From the NCBI RefSeq assembly GCF_009760925.1, contig NZ_VRLV01000005.1, forward strand, positions 62,001 to 126,000: DNA of 64,000 nt, given 5' to 3'. Positions 24,630 to 32,215 of this stretch are shown in pieces. Made by a program: the position numbers and the translations under genes. The notes beneath the pieces are model-generated. The model was not told the origin of the DNA, made no database searches, and worked only from the letters and a program-made list of their open reading frames with translations. The stretch's first letter is position 1; each line of letters begins with the position of its first letter. This stretch comes from Nonomuraea typhae (GTDB lineage Bacteria > Actinomycetota > Actinomycetes > Streptosporangiales > Streptosporangiaceae).

Positions 24630-26380
24630 AGGGTGACACTCTCTTTCTGCGTTGGCGGCGTGGCCTGCGCGAGGAGCACCCGCGAGGTCGGGCGCAGCAC
24701 GTCCCGCGCGACGGATCTGGCGCGCTCGCGCTCGGGGCGCCCGTCCGGTGGCGCCATCCGCGCGACCGCGCTGAGCAGGGCCGACGGCCGGCCGTTCAGG
24801 TGCTCGACCCGCTGGGCGATGAGCTCGAGCAGCAGCCCGGCCAGGACCATGTCGTCCTTCGTGAGCGGCTGCGGGGCCGCGACCGGCTGGCCGGTGCGCA
24901 GCGGCAGCTCCTTGAGGAACAGCGTGGCCAGGAAGCCGAGCAGCGCGATCGGCACGCCGACCAGGAAGACCGTCTCCAGCCCCCGGGTGAACGACTCCAG
25001 GACGATGCCCCTGATCGGCTCCTGCAGATGCTGGATGGCCTCGGGGCTGCCCAGCTTGGGCGCGCCCGCCGTGGGGTTCCCCAGCATCTTCGCCATCTCG
25101 TCCTTGAGGCGGTTGGTGAGGATCGCCCCGAACGCGGCCACGCCCACGGCGCCGCCCAGCGAGCGGAAGAACGAGACGCCCGCGGTCGTGGCGGCCATGT
25201 CCCGCAGCTCCGCGCCGTTCTGCGCGGCCAGGATCAGCATCTGCATCGACAGCCCGAGCCCGATGCCCAGCACCGCCACGTCGAACCCGATCAGCCACTC
25301 ACTGGAGTCGACGTGCAGCCGCGACAGCAGGAAGAGCCCCACCGCCACGATGAGCAGACCGGCCACCGGGAAGACCTTCCACCGCCCGGTGCTGGTGACG
25401 ATCTTGCCGGAGATCACGCCGGCCACGAACAACGCCAGGACCATGGGCAGCGTCATCAGCCCGGAGTTGGTGGGACTGAGCCCCTTGACGATCTGCAGGT
25501 ACTGCGGCAGGTAGATCATCGCGCCGAACATCGCCATGCCGACCAGCAGCGAGGCCGCGCTGGTGAGCACGAACGTGCGGTTGCGGAAGAGCCGGGGAGG
25601 CAGAATCGGGTTCCCCACGCGCTGCTCGGCCAGGATCGCCAGCGCCAGCATGAGCAAGCTGATCGCGGCCAGGGCGTAAGTCCAGAAGGAGTTCCACGCG
25701 AACTCCTGCCCGCCGAGCGTCAGCAGGAGCATGAGCGCACTCGCGCTCGCGGTGATCGTGAACGCGCCCCAGATGTCGATCGTGGTGTCCCGCCGGACGT
25801 GCTCGATCTTCAGGAAACGCTGGATCACGAAGAACGACACCGCCGCGAACGGCACCACCACGTAGAAGCACCAGCGCCAGCCCAGCCAGTCGGTGTCCAC
25901 GATGAACCCGCCGAGCAGCGGCCCCGCCACGGTGGACAGCCCGAAGACCGCGCCCATGTAGCCGGAGTACCGCCCACGCTCGCGCGGCGAGACGATGTCG
26001 CCGAGAATCACCTGCGAAAGCGCGGACAACCCGCCCACACCCAGCCCCTGTACGGCTCGCGCCGCGATCAGCTGCCCCATGTCCTGGGAGAGCCCGGCGG
26101 CCAGCGACGCCGCGACGAACAACCCGAGGGCGCCCTGGAACAACAGCTTCCGGCCGAACAGGTCGGACAACTTCCCCCAGAGCGGGGTCGAGACGGTCAT
26201 CGTGAGCATGGTGGCCGAGGCGACCCAGGAGTACTGATCCTGCCCGCCCAGCTCGCCGACGATCGTGGGCAGCGCGGTGCCCACCACGGAGGTGGAGATC
26301 ATCGAGGTGAGCATGGCGAGCATGAGCCCGGCCATCACCTCGAGGATCTCGCGGTGCGAATACTGCCGCCTTGCGTCCAT
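24626..26380 (-). CDS. DHA2-family (EmrB/QacA) multidrug MFS exporter
   Basis: The protein of about 584 aa has 14 predicted transmembrane helices. It contains motif A-like GKLSDLFGRKLLF, the antiporter motif region GPLLGGFIV and the N-terminal ALPTIVGELGG typical of DHA2 drug:proton antiporters. A C-terminal soluble tail of about 90 residues is unusually long. ATG 26380 (MDARRQ) is used; a GTG at 26398 is possible. It is the first gene of the SPW/Usp operon and diverges from a TetR gene with a palindrome between, a typical drug-inducible efflux layout. Confidence 0.9.
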   Translation of the reverse strand: MDARRQYSHREILEVMAGLMLAMLTSMISTSVVGTALPTIVGELGGQDQYSWVASATMLTMTVSTPLWGKLSDLFGRKLLFQGALGLFVAASLAAGLSQDMGQLIAARAVQGLGVGGLSALSQVILGDIVSPRERGRYSGYMGAVFGLSTVAGPLLGGFIVDTDWLGWRWCFYVVVPFAAVSFFVIQRFLKIEHVRRDTTIDIWGAFTITASASALMLLLTLGGQEFAWNSFWTYALAAISLLMLALAILAEQRVGNPILPPRLFRNRTFVLTSAASLLVGMAMFGAMIYLPQYLQIVKGLSPTNSGLMTLPMVLALFVAGVISGKIVTSTGRWKVFPVAGLLIVAVGLFLLSRLHVDSSEWLIGFDVAVLGIGLGLSMQMLILAAQNGAELRDMAATTAGVSFFRSLGGAVGVAAFGAILTNRLKDEMAKMLGNPTAGAPKLGSPEAIQHLQEPIRGIVLESFTRGLETVFLVGVPIALLGFLATLFLKELPLRTGQPVAAPQPLTKDDMVLAGLLLELIAQRVEHLNGRPSALLSAVARMAPPDGRPERERARSVARDVLRPTSRVLLAQATPPTQKESVTL

Positions 26381-26401
26381 CTCGTCGAGTATACGCACGT
26401 T

Positions 26402-26421
26402 TACTAGCCGGGCGGCAAGTA
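26402..26421. promoter_or_regulatory. Palindrome between MFS exporter and TetR genes (putative operator)
   Basis: TACTAGCCGGGCGGCAAGTA is a near-perfect 20-bp dyad (TACT-N-GCCG...CGGC-N-AGTA). It lies just upstream of the exporter start and is a good candidate site for the divergent TetR protein. Confidence 0.55.
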
Positions 26422-26436
26422 GGGGTCTTCCCAGGC

Positions 26437-26491
26437 CGCGCCCGGATCTCGCCCGGACTTCGCTCGGACCTCGCCCGGATGTCGCTTGGAT
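26437..26491. repeat. Five iteron-like repeats of about 11 bp before tetR
   Basis: Units of the form TCGCCCGGAY occur about every 10-11 bp, two of them degenerate, ending 12 bp before the TetR ATG. The helical-turn periodicity suggests a protein-binding array or simple slippage. Confidence 0.5.
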
Positions 26492-26502
26492 AGAGTGCGG
26501 GC

Positions 26503-27117
26503 ATGAACGCCCAGGCGCCGACGGAGGCCAAGCCGCGCGACCGGGAGGCGACCCGGCAGCGCCTGCTCGCCGCCGCCCGCGACCTCTTCGCCGAACACGG
26601 CTACGAGCGGGTGACCGTCCGCATGATCGCCGCGGCCGCCGACGCCAACATCGCCCTCGTGGGCCGCTACTTCGGCTCCAAAGCAGGACTGTTCGGCGAA
26701 GTCCTGGCCGGCGAACCCACGATCACCCGCGTCATCGGCGGAGACCCCGCCGGCCTGCCCAGGAGGCTGGGCGAATACACCGCCCAACGCATGCACTCCG
26801 ACCCGGAAAGCCCCATCCTGCGCTCCCTGGAACGATCCGCCGGCGACCCGGAAATCCAGGAACTCGTCCGCGAACGCCTGCGCAACTCCATCATGGGCCC
26901 GCTGTCCGCCCACCTGGAAGGCGACGACGCCCACGCCCGAGCTCACCTGGCCACCGCCGTCTTCCTGGGCATCGGCACCATGCGCCGCCTGCTGGGCCCC
27001 GAGATCCCCACCCCGGCCGACGTGGACCGGATCACCGCGGTGTACGAAGCCTGTCTGCGTCCCGGTAGGCCACCGGCAGAAGCGCCAGCCACACGCACAC
27101 CGCCGCGACCGGGATGA
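26503..27117 (+). CDS. TetR-family regulator (efflux repressor candidate)
   Basis: The 204-aa protein has a standard HTH near residues 35-60 (RVTVRMIAAAADANIALVGRYF) after RQRLLAAARDLFAEHGYE, and a helical ligand-binding domain. It diverges from the DHA2 exporter and likely represses it. The last 86 bp overlap the convergent membrane-protein gene. Confidence 0.9.
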   Translation: MNAQAPTEAKPRDREATRQRLLAAARDLFAEHGYERVTVRMIAAAADANIALVGRYFGSKAGLFGEVLAGEPTITRVIGGDPAGLPRRLGEYTAQRMHSDPESPILRSLERSAGDPEIQELVRERLRNSIMGPLSAHLEGDDAHARAHLATAVFLGIGTMRRLLGPEIPTPADVDRITAVYEACLRPGRPPAEAPATRTPPRPG

Positions 27118-27607
27118 GGTCGAGGCTCAGGGGGATGATCGCGGTGCCCGCCATCAGCACCGGGCTCCAGTACGGCACCCGCCGCGGCGCCAACGCGGCG
27201 ACCATGACGATCATGCCGACGTACAGCAGCGAAGGCCCCACCTGGTAGACGGCGGGCAGGACGCCCGGCACGCTCTGGACCAGGTCGATGACCTCGCCCA
27301 TGCGCTCCCTGTCGCCGGCGAACCCGGCCACCAGGTCGACGACCGCCATGACGGTGGTGGCCAGCGCCCCGAACCACCCGAGTGCCACGCCGAGCCCGGC
27401 GACGGCCCGCCGCGCTCCGCCGTACGGGACGGCCAGCCGTACGAGATGCCAGAAGAGCACCCCGAACAGGACGGAACTCCCCAGAAAGGCCAGATGCCCG
27501 GCGGTCCAGGCCCACCCGGGACCATGGACACCGTCGAGGCCGTCGATGAGCCGGATGAGCCCGTAGGCCAGGAGCAGCGCGGGAGCGGCAACGCACAAGG
27601 TCCTCAT
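27032..27607 (-). CDS. Integral membrane protein of unknown function
   Basis: The 191-aa protein has five or six hydrophobic helices starting from MRTLCVAAPALLLAYGLIRLIDGLDGVHGPG. I see no catalytic motif. It overlaps the TetR 3' end by 86 bp on the opposite strand. It resembles small uncharacterised actinomycete membrane proteins. Confidence 0.68.
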   Translation of the reverse strand: MRTLCVAAPALLLAYGLIRLIDGLDGVHGPGWAWTAGHLAFLGSSVLFGVLFWHLVRLAVPYGGARRAVAGLGVALGWFGALATTVMAVVDLVAGFAGDRERMGEVIDLVQSVPGVLPAVYQVGPSLLYVGMIVMVAALAPRRVPYWSPVLMAGTAIIPLSLDLIPVAAVCVWLALLPVAYRDADRLRTPR

Positions 27608-27694
27608 GGAAGGAGCCTGAACCCCGCGCCCGCTTCTGCTCCACCATTAGGCGTCAGCCGAAACCCCGAACGGCCGCGTCGGCCTCAACCCGCC

Positions 27695-27937
27695 TCACCT
27701 CCAGTTCTGTACGGCGGGGCGGTATCCCACCGGCTTGTCCCCGACCTTGGCGCCCGGACTCACCAGCCAGCCCTGATAGCCCGGCGTGAACATCTGGTAG
27801 ACCGACGGAGGCGGCGTGGAACTCGCCTCGCCGAGCTCGGCGCGCAGCTCGAACCAGTCCCGCTCGATCCATGCGCCGCCGGTGTAGAAATCCGCGGTGT
27901 CGATGAGGTTGCTGCCAAAATGGACTGTCAAGTCCAA
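27695..27937 (-). pseudogene. Short frame (80 codons) downstream of TetR, probable gene remnant
   Basis: The frame begins at an ATG inside the palindrome at 27921-27936 and lies 15 bp after the TetR stop. Its start (NLIDTADFYTGG) looks like an aldo/keto-reductase N-terminus (IDTADxY), but the rest does not continue that fold. It may be a fusion of remnants or a truncated operator-controlled gene. GC3 is high, consistent with formerly coding DNA. Function cannot be assigned. Confidence 0.4.
27921..27936. promoter_or_regulatory. TetR operator, copy 1 (TGGACT-N4-AGTCCA)
   Basis: TGGACTGTCAAGTCCA is a perfect 6+4+6 dyad located just after the TetR gene, over the start of the downstream remnant. 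The same half-sites occur upstream of tetR at 28565-28580. Confidence 0.7.
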
Positions 27938-27952
27938 AAATGGCTGCTTCGC

Positions 27953-28549
27953 TCAGGCGCGGTGCGCGCGCAGGTGCGCGATGCCGAGGTCGAGGGCCGC
28001 TTCCAGATGGTCGGTCGCGCCGGTCGACATCTGGATCAGTACGCCACCCTGGATTCCGGCGAGCAGGGCCGCCGCCGCACGGTCGGCGTCCAGGCTCCGG
28101 TCGATCTCGCCGACGTGCTGCATGTGCCGGACACCGGCGGCGATCTCGTCCTGCCAGCGGCGCATCAGCTCGGTGACCACGGCCTGGGCGCCGGGCGTCT
28201 GGCTGCCCAGGTGTGACATGACGGAGTTGAGCGGGCACAGACGGCCCTGCCGCCGGTAGCGGTCGACGACTTTGTCGCGCCACGCTTGCCAGGCGGGCCA
28301 GGAGGTGAGCTCGTCGAGCTGGGGCCGCTGGTCGTCCAGCACGCGGGCGGCCTCGAAGCGGGCCACGGCCAGCAGCAGTTCCTCACGGCCGCCGGGGAAG
28401 TAGTGGAAGAGCTGGCTCTTGCTCGTCGCCGTCCTGGCCAGCACATCGTCGAGCGTCGTGGCGGCCACGCCGTACTCGCGGATGTGCGCCGCCGCGCCTT
28501 CGAGAATGCGCTGCCGCGTCGCGGCCCCTTTGCGGGTCAGAGTACGCAT
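27953..28549 (-). CDS. TetR-family regulator beside the ABC-F resistance gene
   Basis: The 198-aa protein begins MRTLTRKGAATRQRILEGAA with an HTH at about residues 28-50 (VAATTLDDVLARTATSKSQLFHYF). The C-terminal domain includes GRLCPLNSVMSHLG, as in YxaF/LmrA-like TetR proteins. ATG 28549 gives the normal N-terminus. Two identical-type palindromes flank it (27921 and 28565), the second in the gap to the divergent ABC-F gene, so it probably regulates itself and the ABC-F transcript. Confidence 0.9.
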   Translation of the reverse strand: MRTLTRKGAATRQRILEGAAAHIREYGVAATTLDDVLARTATSKSQLFHYFPGGREELLLAVARFEAARVLDDQRPQLDELTSWPAWQAWRDKVVDRYRRQGRLCPLNSVMSHLGSQTPGAQAVVTELMRRWQDEIAAGVRHMQHVGEIDRSLDADRAAAALLAGIQGGVLIQMSTGATDHLEAALDLGIAHLRAHRA

Positions 28550-28564
28550 GACGGCTCTCCAGAC

Positions 28565-28580
28565 TGGACTTCGGAGTCCA
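28565..28580. promoter_or_regulatory. TetR operator, copy 2 (TGGACT-N4-AGTCCA)
   Basis: TGGACTTCGGAGTCCA repeats the half-sites found at 27921-27936 with a different 4-bp spacer. It lies 16 bp upstream of the tetR start and in the promoter region of the divergent ABC-F leader, where it could repress both. Confidence 0.75.
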
Positions 28581-28617
28581 TTCCACCGACTGCTATGGTG
28601 AAAACGCTTGAGATCGG

Positions 28618-28785
28618 AAGCTAGGAGACCAGACGTGGCAGGTGACGACGACATCTCCGGGTGATACCGGAGGTTGATCGGCCCCGGCACCGCTGCCGGC
28701 GTGGCCGCTGATCGTCGTTTCCCGAATCCACGTCCCTTTCCCCGGGCCCCTTTGGCGCGCCCGCCTTCTCTACGAGGTCTCTCGC
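28618..28785 (+). promoter_or_regulatory. Structured leader of the ABC-F gene (putative ribosome-mediated attenuator)
   Basis: The roughly 165-nt leader contains a nine-codon upstream reading frame. A small hairpin, CTCCGG (28655-28660) with CCGGAG (28667-28672), has the leader-peptide stop codon in its loop. A larger hairpin at about 28677-28714 is built on GATCGGCC...GGCC...GATC. A CGAG-GTCT-CTCG fold (28773-28784) overlaps the ribosome site of the main gene. This layout fits antibiotic-induced attenuation as known for resistance-type ABC-F and Erm genes; the mechanism here is inferred. Confidence 0.65.
28635..28664 (+). CDS. Leader peptide upstream of the ABC-F gene (9 codons)
   Basis: GTG-initiated frame encoding (M)AGDDDISG followed by TGA. 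An AGGAG ribosome site at 28623-28627 lies 7 nt before the start. The stop codon sits in the loop of a hairpin that a stalled ribosome would melt. Position and ribosome site make translation plausible. Confidence 0.6.
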   Translation: MAGDDDISG

Positions 28786-30471
28786 ATGTCCGATGCGTTC
28801 ATCGTCTGCTCCCACCTGTCCTTCTCCTGGCCTGACGACACGCCTGTTTTCCGCGATCTGTCCTTCACCGTGGGCGCCGGCCGTACCGGCCTGGTCGCCC
28901 CGAACGGCGCCGGCAAGAGCACCTTGCTCAAGCTGATCGCCGGCGACCTCGTGCCTCGAGGGGGCAGCGTTGCCGTCGACGGCGTCCTCGGCTACCTGCC
29001 GCAGAGCCTGCCCCTGACCGGTGACCTGACCGTGGCCGACGTCCTCGGCATCGCCCCGGTGATCGCCGCGCTGGACGCCATCGAATCGGGCGATGCCGGC
29101 GAGGAACACTTCACCACGATCGGCAACGACTGGGACATCGAGGAGCGCACCCGCGCCCAGCTCGACCGGCTCGGGCTCGGTGACCTCACCTTCGACCGCA
29201 CGCTCAGCATGCTGAGCGGTGGCCAGATCGTGTCGCTCGGCCTCGCCGCGCAACTCCTCAAGCGGCCCGACGTTCTGCTGCTCGACGAGCCGACGAACAA
29301 CCTCGACCTCGGTGCGCGCCGCAGGCTCGACGCCGTGCTCGGCGACTGGAACGGCTGCCTGCTCGTCGTCAGTCACGACCGAGCGCTGCTCGACCGCATG
29401 GACCGCATCGCCGAGCTGGACCGCGGCGAGGTTCGCTTCTACGGCGGCAGCTTCACGGCCTACCAGGAATCCGTCCGCGCCGGGCAAGAGGCCGCCGAAC
29501 GCAACGTGCGCAGTGCCGAGCAGGAGCTCAAGCGCGAGAAACGGGAGATGCAACAGGCCCGCGAACGCGCCGAGCGCCGGGCCGGGAACGCCGCCCGCAA
29601 CCTCAAGAGCGCCGGTCTGCCGCGGATCTTCGCCGGGAACATGAAACGGGGCGCCCAGGAGGCTGCCGGACGGGCGGGCCAGATGCACACCGCCCGAGTC
29701 GGCGACGCCAAGGCCAGGCTCGACGAGGCCGGCCGGGCGCTGCGCGACGACCAGAAGATCGCGCTGGAGCTGCCGGGAACCAACGTGCCCGCCGGCCGTA
29801 CGGTCTTCCACGGCGAGCGCCTGCAGGTCCGCGGCCTGTTCGCCGAGCCGGGCCTCGACCTGACCGTCCGCGGACCCGAGCGCATCGCGCTGACCGGGCC
29901 GAACGGCGCGGGCAAATCTACCTTGCTGCGCCTGATCAGCGGCGACCTGGAGTCGGACGGTGTGGAGTCGGACGGTGTGGCGCCGGGTGGCTTGGCGCCG
30001 GGCGGGTCGGAGTCCGGCGGCGCTGCGATCAGCCGGGCCGATGGCCGGGTCGCCTACCTCTCGCAGCGGCTCGACCTGCTCGACGTCGAGCGCACCGTGG
30101 CCGAGAACCTCGCCGCGTTCGCCCCCAGTCTGCCGGAAGCCGAACGGATGAACCTGCTCGCCCGCTTCCTGTTCCGCGGCGCCCGTGCTCACCTGCCGGT
30201 AGGCGTTCTGTCGGGCGGCGAACGGCTGCGCGCGACGCTGGCCTGCGTGTTGTTCGCCGAGCCCGCACCCCAGCTCTTGCTGCTCGACGAGCCCACCAAC
30301 AACCTCGACCTGGTCAGCGTGGGGCAGTTGGAGAGCGCGCTGGGCGCGTACCAGGGGGCGTTCGTGGTGGTCAGCCACGACGAGCGCTTCCTCGCGGAGA
30401 TCAAGGTGGAGCGCTGGCTGGAGCTGTCCGGCGGGCGGCTGCTGGAGACCGGGGGACCTGCCGGTGAGTGA
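28786..30471 (+). CDS. Antibiotic-resistance-type ABC-F ribosome-protection ATPase
   Basis: The 561-aa protein contains two ABC domains and no membrane segments. Walker A motifs are APNGAGKST (about 45) and GPNGAGKST (about 370). Signature motifs are LSGGQ (about 143) and LSGGE (about 475), and both Walker B regions read LLLLDEPTNNLDL. The interdomain linker (about 225-310) is charged and helical (EQELKREKREMQQARERAERR). ABC-F proteins of this size in actinomycetes bind the ribosomal E site and dislodge macrolides, lincosamides or related antibiotics. A leader peptide and a divergent TetR gene indicate inducible expression. The drug class is not determinable. Confidence 0.9.
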   Translation: MSDAFIVCSHLSFSWPDDTPVFRDLSFTVGAGRTGLVAPNGAGKSTLLKLIAGDLVPRGGSVAVDGVLGYLPQSLPLTGDLTVADVLGIAPVIAALDAIESGDAGEEHFTTIGNDWDIEERTRAQLDRLGLGDLTFDRTLSMLSGGQIVSLGLAAQLLKRPDVLLLDEPTNNLDLGARRRLDAVLGDWNGCLLVVSHDRALLDRMDRIAELDRGEVRFYGGSFTAYQESVRAGQEAAERNVRSAEQELKREKREMQQARERAERRAGNAARNLKSAGLPRIFAGNMKRGAQEAAGRAGQMHTARVGDAKARLDEAGRALRDDQKIALELPGTNVPAGRTVFHGERLQVRGLFAEPGLDLTVRGPERIALTGPNGAGKSTLLRLISGDLESDGVESDGVAPGGLAPGGSESGGAAISRADGRVAYLSQRLDLLDVERTVAENLAAFAPSLPEAERMNLLARFLFRGARAHLPVGVLSGGERLRATLACVLFAEPAPQLLLLDEPTNNLDLVSVGQLESALGAYQGAFVVVSHDERFLAEIKVERWLELSGGRLLETGGPAGE

Positions 30472-30485
30472 CGGGCCGCTCGTCG

Positions 30486-30704
30486 CTAACGGAGCGGCGT
30501 GAAGGGATTCACCTCGAAGATCGCCGGCTTGGCTGCGCACTCCGTGGGCAGCTTCAGATCGGGCTTCCAGTCGACGTATCCACCGGTGATCCGCACGTCG
30601 GCGCCTTCCAGGAGCACCGGTCCGTCACCGGGCAGGCGAACGCCGCGTTTGCCCTTGTCGAGGATCGGCTCCGTGCCCTGTACAGCAGAGGTGAGTGAAC
30701 GCCT
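30486..30704 (-). pseudogene. 3' remnant of a coding gene, start lost
   Basis: On the minus strand an open frame with strong GC3 bias encodes a sequence including GVRLPGDGPVLLEGADVRITGG and ends NPFTPLR before a stop at 30486. No start codon or ribosome site precedes it, and an in-frame stop lies just upstream near 30716. It looks like the C-terminal end of a truncated secreted or lipoprotein gene. Family not recognised. Confidence 0.45.
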
Positions 30705-30759
30705 CCTCGGCCCTGACAGCCCTCATGTGGTCGCCGGCAGGTCCGTTGAGAGCAGAAGA

Positions 30760-31647
30760 TCAGCAGGTGGGGCAGACCTCGCGCCGGACGCTCCAGGTGA
30801 AGGTGGTGCTTGCCTGGCCGCCGCCGACGGCCGTGACCGTGACGTTGGTGCGTCCTACCGTGCGGGGCACGCCGGTGATCAAGCCGTTCGTGCCGATGCT
30901 CAGCCCGGGCGGCAGACCGGTCGCCGACCAGGTGTAGGACCCGCTCCCGCCGGTGGCCTGCATCTGCAGCTGCACGCTGTCCAGGACGAACGTGACCTGG
31001 GTGCCCGGGTTGACGACCGTCATCGCCGGCGGGGGTATGGGGATGTCCGGCGGCGGGCAGTCGAGCAGTACCGGATGAGAATCCGTCGATGCGGTGATGA
31101 ACTCCGGATACCCCGACAGGAATTGGACCGTGCCGGTCGCCCGGCCCGAGTAATAGCCGGACTCGCACGCGCCCGGGGTGGTGACACCGAGGCCCCACGT
31201 GGTGGTGTTCAGCCGAACCTCAGTGCGGCCGTTCACGGTGACGCCGGGGCCGACGAGCAGCCCGTGGTAGAGCAGCTCCACGGTGAGCTCGATGCGTCGC
31301 ACCAGGCCGTCGCACTGGACCGCCGCGGTGTAGTTGACGGTCTTGGCGTCGATCTTGCGCGGCGGGCTGCCCGGCGCGACCCACTCGCAGAAGTGGCCGT
31401 CGGGAGGATCGGCGGCGGATGCCGGGGTGGCGTCGATGCGGCGCACTGGACCGTCGCACTGGACCGTCGCGCTGTAGTTGACGGTCTTGCTCGGTGGACT
31501 GCCCGGCGCGGCGTACCAGCAGTTGTCGCCGTCGGCAACGTCGGCGGCTGCCGGGGTGGCCAGGCCCAGGGATGCGATGCAGAGGACGACTGCAACCAGG
31601 GTCCGGAGGAGGCGGGATCCATTGCGATGCAACAGTTTCACACCCAT
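30760..31647 (-). CDS. Secreted protein with putative Ig (He_PIG-type) domain
   Basis: The 295-aa protein has a signal peptide with cleavage near ATPAAA-D (about residue 35). Two homologous segments with CWYAAPGSPPSKTVNYSATVQCDGPVRR-like pattern lie at about 42-70 and 86-116, each with paired cysteines. A C-terminal Ig-like domain has SGSYTWSATGLPPGLSIG and GVPRTVG. Such modules mediate extracellular adhesion or carbohydrate binding. No catalytic residues are evident. Confidence 0.78.
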   Translation of the reverse strand: MGVKLLHRNGSRLLRTLVAVVLCIASLGLATPAAADVADGDNCWYAAPGSPPSKTVNYSATVQCDGPVRRIDATPASAADPPDGHFCEWVAPGSPPRKIDAKTVNYTAAVQCDGLVRRIELTVELLYHGLLVGPGVTVNGRTEVRLNTTTWGLGVTTPGACESGYYSGRATGTVQFLSGYPEFITASTDSHPVLLDCPPPDIPIPPPAMTVVNPGTQVTFVLDSVQLQMQATGGSGSYTWSATGLPPGLSIGTNGLITGVPRTVGRTNVTVTAVGGGQASTTFTWSVRREVCPTC

Positions 31648-31832
31648 TGCCGGATAATCTCACCGGGACATCAGGTCGGCAATGGGTGAGCCCGGACCGA
31701 GAGGTGGGCCGGGGCGTGCACACGAAGACAACCTGTTCCCTGGCCGGTACGCCGAAGCCGAACGTGAGGAGCAGCGTTCCGGTGCTCATCGCTCCTACGA
31801 GGGGCAGAACGAGCGACTCGGGTGATCTTCAA

Positions 31833-31976
31833 GCGGCGATGCAGATCCTCGGGCACTCCCAGATCTCCATGACCACGGACATCTACCCTCAGGCCCCATC
31901 GTCCGAGACCCGCAAGGCGCTGGAGCCTTACGAAAGCTGTACAGACACGACAAAGGCCCTCCGGGATGATCCCTGA
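31833..31976 (+). pseudogene. Tyrosine recombinase C-terminal fragment (integrase fossil)
   Basis: The frame encodes MQILGHSQISMTTDIYPQA followed by a short tail. LGHSQISMTTDIY contains the catalytic-box histidine and the nucleophilic tyrosine of phage-type integrases. Everything N-terminal to it is missing, so it cannot be active. It ends 15 bp from the 3' end of tRNA-Arg(ACG), a classic integration site, and so marks a lost integrated element. Confidence 0.75.
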
Positions 31977-31984
31977 GGGCCTTT
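31952..31984. terminator. Rho-independent terminator (tRNA-Arg side)
   Basis: AAAGGCCCTC (31952-31961) pairs with GAGGGCCTTT (31975-31984), a perfect 10-bp stem with T-rich ends on both strands. It lies immediately downstream of tRNA-Arg on the minus strand and overlaps the end of the integrase fragment. Confidence 0.8.
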
Positions 31985-31990
31985 GAACTG

Positions 31991-32066
31991 TGGCGCAGCC
32001 GGAGGTACTCGAAACCCCAACCTTCTGATCCGTAGTCAGATGCTCTATCCATTGAGCTACGGCTGC
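31991..32066 (-). tRNA. tRNA-Arg(ACG)
   Basis: The minus-strand sequence starts GCAGCCGTAGCTCAATGG, has anticodon loop CTACGGA (ACG), the T-loop GGTTTCGAGTACC, and the 3' acceptor CGGCTGC-G followed by encoded CCA (31991-31993). Length with CCA is 76 nt. Confidence 0.95.
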
Positions 32067-32215
32067 CTGCTTCGTTAGAAAGCATACCGGACTCTGCGGT
32101 GTGCCTCGAACCAGTTACGCCAACGCCCCAGCGCCTGTGCGTACATCGAACGGTGTACCCCGAGGGTGGCCGGGCGAAGGAGGGAAGTGCCGACGGAGAG
32201 TGATGGGATAAGGGT

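Noticed and set aside
28621..30540. A 639-codon minus-strand open frame opposite the ABC-F gene
   Set aside because: It lies antisense to two intact ABC domains, has no start signals and shows no domain-like sequence.
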